Of a stretch of 10,026 nucleotides of DNA, positions 5,112 to 10,026 are shown in pieces; the first letter of the stretch is position 1; every line of letters begins with the position of its first letter. The notes beneath the pieces are model-generated. The model was not told where the DNA came from. It worked only from the letters and a program-made list of their open reading frames with translations, and made no database searches. Source of the stretch: Bacteroidota bacterium (GTDB lineage: Bacteria; Bacteroidota; Bacteroidia; Bacteroidales; Dysgonomonadaceae); the NCBI GenBank assembly GCA_023399295.1, contig JAEWQF010000018.1, positions 1-10,026 of the forward strand. The letters run 5' to 3'. Both the position numbers and the translations under genes were made by a program.

Positions 5112-6353
5112 ATGGAGAAAAAAACATTAACTGAAAAAGCAGCCTCACATATGAGGGTCTTCTGTACCGAGATTGGCGAACGGCGTGTAGGGAGTAAGGA
5201 AAACCGAAAGGCGACCACCTATGCAGAAAAAGTGTTGAATGAGCTGGGATGGAAAACAGAGAGCACTGAACTCCCGGTTATCGACTGGCACACCGACGGT
5301 GCATCACTGACCTGTGAGCGTCAGGCGTTTGAGGTGCTCTCTTCGCACTACTCCCTGGGCTGTTCGGTAGCTGGTGAGCTGGTCGCCATCAACAATGTGG
5401 AGCAGCTGGAGACGGCAAACATAGAGGACAAGATCGTGCTACTCCATGGTGAGATTGCGGTCCAGCAAATCGCACCCAAGAATTTCCCGTTCTGGAATCC
5501 CGAAGAGCATCAGCACCTGATCGCCCTGCTGGAGAAGGGTAATCCCAAGGCGCTGGTGTGTGCCACGGAGCGCAACGCGGCCACCGCCGGCGGGGTCTAT
5601 CCCTTCCCGCTGTTTGAGGATGGCGACTTCGACATCCCTTCTGTCTACATGAAAGATACCGAAGGAGAGAAGCTGCTAGCCTGTGCCGGTAAAACGGTCG
5701 AACTGGTATCGAGGGCAAGACGCATCCCCGAAACCGCGTTCAATGTGGCTGGGCGGAACAGCAGTGTGGATAAGGGACGTATTGTGGTCACAGCCCATAT
5801 CGACACCAAGATCGACACTACAGGAGCTATAGACAACGGCACAGGCGTCACCATCCTGTTGCTGGTGGCTGAATTGCTACAAGATTCTTCCTGCAATCTT
5901 CCCATTGAGTTGTTGGTCCTGAACGGTGAAGATTATTACGGTGCACCCGGACAGGTGAAGTACGTCGAACAGAACGCGGGTCGGTTCAGCGACATCTTGC
6001 TGAACATCAACATCGACGGTGCCGGATACAAAGAGGGGTTGTCCTGCTTCTCACCGTTCAACCTGCCGGATGAATTGCAAGCTGCACTGCATGAGCTGTT
6101 TGCCGAAAACCCTGCACTGGTGGAAGGGCTGCCCTGGTATCAGGGCGACCACAGCATGTTCCTGCAACAAGGCTGTCCGGCCATTGCCGTCAGCTCACAA
6201 TGGTTTATCGAGCATATGGAAACCCAGGAGATCACCCACACCCCGAAAGACAACCTTGAAGTGGTCAACTACGAAAGGGTGGCCGAATGTGCGCTGGGTA
6301 TTGCCTCATTCATTGAAAAAATATCAACCACCTCACTTAGCCTAAAGCTGTAG
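5112..6353 (+). CDS. M28 family metallopeptidase with PA-like insertion, probably cytoplasmic
   Basis: 413 residues from ATG 5112 (MEKKTLTEKAASHMRVFC). The N-terminal GERRVGSKENRKATTYAEKV is the usual lead-in of M28 aminopeptidases. Residues about 75-200 form a protease-associated-like domain (KIVLLHGE, then ALVCATE, then IPSVYM). The catalytic core follows: H229-I-D231 (zinc ligand H229), D241 in AIDNGTG (bridging Asp), E273-D274 in NGEDYYG (catalytic Glu and ligand position), D302 in NINIDGAG and H376 in ITHTPKDN. All expected metal-site positions are present, so it should be an active zinc exopeptidase. No signal peptide or lipobox is seen, whereas many Bacteroidetes M28 enzymes are exported. 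The substrate is unknown; aminopeptidase is the most likely role. The GNAT gene follows 51 bases later and may share the transcript. Confidence 0.92.
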   Translation: MEKKTLTEKAASHMRVFCTEIGERRVGSKENRKATTYAEKVLNELGWKTESTELPVIDWHTDGASLTCERQAFEVLSSHYSLGCSVAGELVAINNVEQLETANIEDKIVLLHGEIAVQQIAPKNFPFWNPEEHQHLIALLEKGNPKALVCATERNAATAGGVYPFPLFEDGDFDIPSVYMKDTEGEKLLACAGKTVELVSRARRIPETAFNVAGRNSSVDKGRIVVTAHIDTKIDTTGAIDNGTGVTILLLVAELLQDSSCNLPIELLVLNGEDYYGAPGQVKYVEQNAGRFSDILLNINIDGAGYKEGLSCFSPFNLPDELQAALHELFAENPALVEGLPWYQGDHSMFLQQGCPAIAVSSQWFIEHMETQEITHTPKDNLEVVNYERVAECALGIASFIEKISTTSLSLKL

Positions 6354-6404
6354 AGTAGCTGTAACCGGTACTACAAGTGGCATTTGACTCAAGTAACTTA
6401 AAAA

Positions 6405-6854
6405 ATGATGACTATTCAACAGATTACAGAAGATAAGAAAAAGTTTCTCGACTTGCTACTCCTGGGTGACGAGCAGGAAAGCATGATTGACCGTTATCTG
6501 GATGAGGGCGACCTGTTCGCATTGTATGATGATGACCTGAAGGCTGTCTGTGTAGTCGCTCAGGTGGACAACCGCATCTGCGAACTGAAGAACATTGCCG
6601 TTTATGAGCAGTTTCAGGGACAAGGATACGGGACCACGTTGATTGAATACATCTCAAACCACTACAGGAACCGGTACGAGACCATGCTTGTGGGCACCGG
6701 CGAAACACCCTCCATCTTGTCGTTCTACCGGAAGTGCGGCTTTGAACCCTCTCACAGGATCCCGCACTTCTTCACCGACAATTACGACCATCCGATGTTT
6801 GAAGAGGGCGTTCAACTGGTTGACATGGTCTACCTGAAGAAACAGTTGCAATGA
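6405..6854 (+). CDS. GNAT family N-acetyltransferase
   Basis: 149 residues. The acetyl-CoA binding core is clear: LKNIAVYEQFQGQGYGTTLI at residues 61-80, with Q71-x-x-G74-x-G76 as the pyrophosphate-binding motif A, preceded by a strand carrying AVCVVAQVDNRICEL. Next come MLVGTGETPSILSFYRKCGF (94-113), the motif B region, and a C-terminal HFFTDNYDHPMFEEGVQLVDMVYL. This ending (FF.D.Y..P..E.G..L.DM..L) is typical of small YvbK-like acetyltransferases. It should transfer acetyl from acetyl-CoA to an amine; the substrate cannot be told. The start could be ATG 6405 or the adjacent ATG 6408. It lies 51 bases after the peptidase and convergent with the SGNH gene (36-base gap). Only a poor -7-like GGCATTTG is seen upstream (6379-6386), so co-transcription with the peptidase is likely. 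Confidence 0.9.
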   Translation: MMTIQQITEDKKKFLDLLLLGDEQESMIDRYLDEGDLFALYDDDLKAVCVVAQVDNRICELKNIAVYEQFQGQGYGTTLIEYISNHYRNRYETMLVGTGETPSILSFYRKCGFEPSHRIPHFFTDNYDHPMFEEGVQLVDMVYLKKQLQ

Positions 6855-6890
6855 CACACTGCTTCGGATGTACTCAAATCTTTGGCACAC

Positions 6891-7988
6891 CTACTGGATG
6901 CCATATTTTGCCAATATCTGCATGACCGGTTCTTCAATGGAGCGGCTCCACAATGAATACCCATAATTATTTGGATGGATCCCGTCGACCGATGTTTCAT
7001 GGTTGTCAGATGCATTTGGTGTGATCAAATAGACATCCTTATACCTCTCTTTCTCCTTGCCATTTTTTAGCTCGTGGAAGATCTCCTCAACAACCTCTGC
7101 TTTTGCTGATTCCCTCTTATCCACCACAGTGTCCAGGTTCCTCTTCTCGCGATAGATTGTACGTTGGAATATGAGCGGTTTGTTGGGATGTGCCTTGATT
7201 AGCCGCTCAATGAACGGCATCAGACGTTCACGGATCATCGCTGCCTCGGGATTGGAGAAGGTGTCGAAGATGAAGGCATCAGCTTCAAGTTCCTCGAGGA
7301 CGGTAGTGTAATAGGGCTGCATCATACAACGTCCGCTTGCTGCAATCGACACAATCTGCAAACCGGTGTTGCGCATGAACTGCATAGGCCAGCTCATACC
7401 TGCACGACTGGTGCTAACTCCCTGGGTGAACGATGAGCCGTACACTGCAATGCGATGACGGAAGTCGGATTCAATCGGCTCAATAAAAGCATCGTTGTCA
7501 ATCCCTATCTTGCAGGAGTGAATCTCTGAGTACATGGGCAAGTAAAGCATGAAATCGTGTGCTGTACCATCCATGTTTTCAATGAGGGTGAATGTGTCCT
7601 CCATTCCTTCCTGGTATTTACCATTTGCGCCGCTGGCAGCATATTGCCATTCGCCACGTTCGTTTTTAAAGTAAAGGTCATATCCCCTGAATGCGATTGG
7701 CATTGTGGAGACCGTGTTGTAGACATATCCCCAATTGGTGGACATTGTTATTTTCGTGGTGTTGCTTCTAAAGAGCACCGACATCCCCACCGGACATCGT
7801 ACCTGCCTGTTTTCGGTTGTATTGAATCCCTTGAATACCAACGTATCAATGCGGTGATACGGGTTGGGTGTGTCAGGGAATGGTTTGCCAATCAGATTCA
7901 GTTCACTGGCATCGGTGTACTTGATCTCCTGACTTTTAAGTGAAATGATTGCAGTAAATAACAGGAGGGAAAGGATAATTTTTTTCAT
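6891..7988 (-). CDS. Secreted SGNH/GDSL hydrolase with GxDLY N-terminal domain
   Basis: 365 residues from ATG 7988. MKKIILSLLLFTAIISLKS is a Sec signal peptide, so the enzyme is probably periplasmic or outside. Residues about 20-175 form the N-terminal beta domain with the signature RGYDLYFKNERGEWQY (G102-x-D-L-Y106; PF14607 type). The C-terminal SGNH domain (Lipase_GDSL_3 type) has block I GSSFTQG (nucleophile S186), block II with G219 in AASGRC, block III N246 in DTFSNPE, and block V DGIHPNN with D335 and H338. All four SGNH residues are therefore present. Family members are esterases, often carbohydrate or acyl-ester deacetylases; the substrate here is unknown. A good promoter lies at 8009-8038, 20 bases upstream. 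It is monocistronic and convergent with the GNAT gene. Confidence 0.92.
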   Translation of the reverse strand: MKKIILSLLLFTAIISLKSQEIKYTDASELNLIGKPFPDTPNPYHRIDTLVFKGFNTTENRQVRCPVGMSVLFRSNTTKITMSTNWGYVYNTVSTMPIAFRGYDLYFKNERGEWQYAASGANGKYQEGMEDTFTLIENMDGTAHDFMLYLPMYSEIHSCKIGIDNDAFIEPIESDFRHRIAVYGSSFTQGVSTSRAGMSWPMQFMRNTGLQIVSIAASGRCMMQPYYTTVLEELEADAFIFDTFSNPEAAMIRERLMPFIERLIKAHPNKPLIFQRTIYREKRNLDTVVDKRESAKAEVVEEIFHELKNGKEKERYKDVYLITPNASDNHETSVDGIHPNNYGYSLWSRSIEEPVMQILAKYGIQ

Positions 7989-8008
7989 AAGATTATAAAT
8001 TTAACTGT

Positions 8009-8038
8009 CAAAGGTACCAGATGGATCTTGTTTTCAAT
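8009..8038 (-). promoter_or_regulatory. Promoter of the SGNH hydrolase gene
   Basis: Reading the minus strand, ATTG (8035-8038) is followed after 18 bases by TACCTTTG (8009-8016), an exact TAnnTTTG match. The box ends 20 bases before the ATG at 7988. Confidence 0.6.
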
Positions 8039-8095
8039 CATCTGCTTTGGCAACAATGATGATCATGCTCGTTTCATAGAGAATTGATGATACCA

Positions 8096-8128
8096 CAAAG
8101 TTACGATTTCTTATTGGGAGTTGCTCAA
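8096..8128 (-). promoter_or_regulatory. Possible second upstream promoter toward the SGNH gene
   Basis: On the minus strand TTG (8126-8128) lies 22 bases before TAACTTTG (8096-8103), again an exact -7 match. Transcription would start near 8089 and run through the first promoter into the SGNH gene, giving a leader of about 100 bases. It may be a tandem promoter, serve a small RNA, or be a chance match. Confidence 0.35.
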
Positions 8129-8200
8129 CGTTGGAAGGAAAAACGCAGGTTACATCTTTCCCGAATGGATACCCGCCTAGCAGGTCTTCAATATATGCTT

Positions 8201-8232
8201 TTTGGTGTAATTGAAAAAGCAACATATCTTTG
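8201..8232 (+). promoter_or_regulatory. Promoter of the helicase gene
   Basis: TTTG (8201-8204), a 20-base spacer and TATCTTTG (8225-8232) match the Bacteroidetes consensus exactly at both elements. The start of transcription would be near 8239, giving an unusually long leader of about 70-93 bases before the helicase start. Confidence 0.6.
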
Positions 8233-8331
8233 TGGAATACAATGCGAACATGAGTACGTTGTTAAAAATATTCGCCCTGTAGTTGATTTTATTCCTGATG
8301 GGAGAAAATGTGTTATGAGTTGAGAAATGAT

Positions 8332-10026
8332 ATGCATGACCCGGATCCATATGAATGTGCAAGAGAATTTGCAACCCAAACTTGCAGAAGCCTGTTTATA
8401 ACCGGTAAAGCCGGAACAGGAAAGACCACCTTTCTGCGTCAGTTTCGTGCCGGGACAACCAAGCAACTGGCGGTGGTGGCACCCACAGGCGTGGCAGCCG
8501 TCAACGCGGGCGGAACCACCATCCACTCCTTCTTTCAGTTGCCATTCTCTCCTTTCACGCCAACCCCGGCCGGACGGGAATCGCTGATCGCCCGCATAAA
8601 GATGAACAGTGCCCGCCGCAATGTCATCCGCGAGCTGGAGGTACTGGTGATCGATGAGATCAGCATGGTGCGGGTTGATGTGCTGGATGCCATCGACACG
8701 GTGCTGCGTCATGTGCGTCACCGTCGTGCCGACCCATTTGGCGGGGTACAGATGATTTTCATCGGCGACCTCTACCAGCTGTCGCCTGTAGCCAAGTCGG
8801 ATGAATGGCAGATTCTTTCGGATTATTACCAGGGAATTTATTTCTTTCACAGTCGTGTCATGCAGGAAGCACCCCCTGTTTATCTGGAGTTCAACAAGAT
8901 CTTCAGGCAGTCCGACAACGTTTTTATCCGTATTTTAAACGAGGTGCGAAACGATGCCCTTTCACCGGAGGGGTACAGCATGCTGCAAAGCCGCTACGAC
9001 CCGCATTTTAACCCGTTGCCCGAAGAGAACTGGATCACCCTCACCACGCATAACGTCAGTGCCGATGCGATCAACAACACCGAACTGGAGAAAATCACCA
9101 CGAAGAGACATCTGTTCAGCGCAGTGGTGAAGGGGACGTTTCCGGAGAATGCGTTTCCTGTAGAGCAAGAGCTTGAGCTGAAAGAGGGTGCCAAAGTTAT
9201 GTTCTTGCGCAATGACACCGAAGAACCGCGTCGTTATTTCAATGGGAAAATAGGCACCATCGTCCGCATCCGGGATGAGGTGGTTACCGTTCTTTGTCCG
9301 GATGATGGAGATGAAATAACCGTCTCACCGGCAACCTGGGAGAACATCCGCTACACCACCAACCCGGAAAATCAAACGGTGAAAGAGGAGATCATCGGCA
9401 CTTTCGAACAGCTCCCCCTGCGACTTGCCTGGGCCATCACCATCCATAAGAGTCAGGGACTTACTTTCGACAAAGCGATCATTGACGCAGGAAAAGCTTT
9501 TTCCCCCGGACAGGTCTACGTGGCACTGAGCCGTTGCCGTTCACTCCAGAGCCTGGTATTGAAAAGCCCGATCAACCGATACAGTATCGGTGTGGACGAT
9601 CAGGTTGTCCGCTATTCCTCCTCCAAGGCGGAAGTGACAAGGGTTGTAGATGAGCTTCATTCGGCAAAGGAACAATTCAGAACGACGTTGCTGCTCCAGT
9701 TGTACGACTTTTCGCCCCTTCATCAAATGACACGCTCCTGGTACTTCGCCACAATAAAAAATGAATCCTCCTTCAGCGAAGGTACCGTTTCATTTGTGGA
9801 TGGGATCTCTCAGCAGCTGTCGGAAATTGAGCAGGTGGCCGGTAAATTCAGGCTGCAATTGCAGCAGATCGTAAGCCAGACACCGACCGACACTTCCTTC
9901 CTTGCAACGCGGATCAATGCATCCGCCACCTATTTCTCCGAAAAAATTGAGACCCTGCTACGCTCCATGCGGGAATCGACGGCAACCACCGATAACCGGG
10001 TCAATGCACGAGAGTATGATGATGAC
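8332..10026 (+). CDS. Pif1-like SF1B DNA helicase (3' end outside window)
   Basis: At least 565 residues from ATG 8332 and still open at the window end. An in-frame ATG at 8308, with a GGGAG just before it, would add eight residues; the frame is closed by TGA at 8296. Helicase motifs: Walker A GKAGTGKTT (25-33, K31), motif Ia APTGVAAVNAGGTTIHSFF, Walker B D108-E109 in VIDEISM, motif III GDLYQLSPV (from 145), Pif1-type IFRQSDNVFIRILNEVR, an SH3-like strand region (YFNGKIGTIVRI), motif V LAWAITIHKSQGLTF (365-379) and motif VI GQVYVALSRC with R401. This order fits the Pif1/RecD2-like 5'-3' helicases. Bacterial members act in replication and repair, for example unwinding G-quadruplexes or R-loops. 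From about residue 430 a helical extension follows; Bacteroidetes homologues often end in extra DNA-binding domains, but here that part is cut off. Confidence 0.9.
   Translation, partial: MHDPDPYECAREFATQTCRSLFITGKAGTGKTTFLRQFRAGTTKQLAVVAPTGVAAVNAGGTTIHSFFQLPFSPFTPTPAGRESLIARIKMNSARRNVIRELEVLVIDEISMVRVDVLDAIDTVLRHVRHRRADPFGGVQMIFIGDLYQLSPVAKSDEWQILSDYYQGIYFFHSRVMQEAPPVYLEFNKIFRQSDNVFIRILNEVRNDALSPEGYSMLQSRYDPHFNPLPEENWITLTTHNVSADAINNTELEKITTKRHLFSAVVKGTFPENAFPVEQELELKEGAKVMFLRNDTEEPRRYFNGKIGTIVRIRDEVVTVLCPDDGDEITVSPATWENIRYTTNPENQTVKEEIIGTFEQLPLRLAWAITIHKSQGLTFDKAIIDAGKAFSPGQVYVALSRCRSLQSLVLKSPINRYSIGVDDQVVRYSSSKAEVTRVVDELHSAKEQFRTTLLLQLYDFSPLHQMTRSWYFATIKNESSFSEGTVSFVDGISQQLSEIEQVAGKFRLQLQQIVSQTPTDTSFLATRINASATYFSEKIETLLRSMRESTATTDNRVNAREYDDD

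Larger units (their letters stand above)
7989..8331. other. Gene-free divergent regulatory region
   Basis: 343 bases between the SGNH gene and the helicase. It holds two candidate minus-strand promoters (8009-8038 and 8096-8128) and one plus-strand promoter (8201-8232). Short open frames in both directions (8084-8323 plus, 8034-8225 minus) contain the promoter motifs and show no recognisable protein, so they are not called. No strong hairpin was found. The 8239-8331 part would be the helicase leader. Confidence 0.5.

Noticed and set aside
6354..6404. Possible terminator hairpin after the M28 gene (GTAG ... CTAC)
   Set aside because: The arms pair over only about 4 bp and there is no T run, so it is not called.
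8034..8225. Minus-strand open frame of 63 codons upstream of the SGNH gene
   Set aside because: It spans a candidate minus-strand promoter box and has no recognisable product.
8084..8323. Plus-strand open frame of 79 codons before the helicase
   Set aside because: It contains the helicase promoter and overlaps the helicase start; the translation shows no recognisable domain or signal peptide.
1..10026. CRISPR arrays, tRNA/rRNA genes, insertion sequences, phage or toxin-antitoxin genes
   Set aside because: Reading the spacers found no regular repeats, cloverleaf-like elements, transposase motifs or long terminal inverted repeats.

Overview
The window looks like a chromosomal stretch from a member of the Bacteroidetes, probably order Bacteroidales. 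The evidence is the near-consensus Bacteroidetes -7 boxes (TAnnTTTG, sometimes with TTTG about 20 bases upstream) in front of several genes. The gene families also fit: a single-domain TonB C-terminal protein, a DUF3788 protein, a GxDLY-type SGNH hydrolase and a Pif1-like helicase. Genus cannot be read from the sequence. No tRNA, rRNA, CRISPR array, insertion sequence or phage gene is visible.

Layout. (1) 1-344 is the 3' end of a SAM-dependent methyltransferase, closed by a strong intrinsic terminator (403-440). (2) 441-2580 is clearly AT-rich. After a promoter (574-605) it holds a run of small same-strand genes for exported proteins: a tiny putative lipoprotein, two divergent paralogues of unknown function, and a free-standing TonB C-terminal domain with a signal peptide. 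A DUF3788 protein follows 11 bases later. (3) On the minus strand, 3015-4076 encodes a winged-helix protein related to the AlkZ/YcaQ DNA glycosylases. Its stop lies 2 bases from the DUF3788 stop. (4) Divergent from it are an AraC-family regulator (4245-5039), a cytoplasmic-looking M28 metallopeptidase with a PA-like insertion (5112-6353) and a GNAT acetyltransferase (6405-6854). (5) A secreted SGNH/GDSL hydrolase lies on the minus strand (6891-7988). (6) A 343-base gene-free region (7989-8331) carries divergent promoters. (7) A Pif1-like SF1B helicase begins at about 8332 and runs off the window.

Working together. No single pathway ties the window together; most genes are single-function housekeeping or accessory genes. 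The best candidate for something uncharacterised is the 638-2572 cluster. Two paralogous exported proteins sit next to a TonB C-terminal protein, and the C-terminal halves of the paralogues show a pattern resembling that domain, so the three may share a fold and an envelope role. This is inference only. The AlkZ-like protein keeps a QxQ motif and is a candidate DNA repair enzyme.
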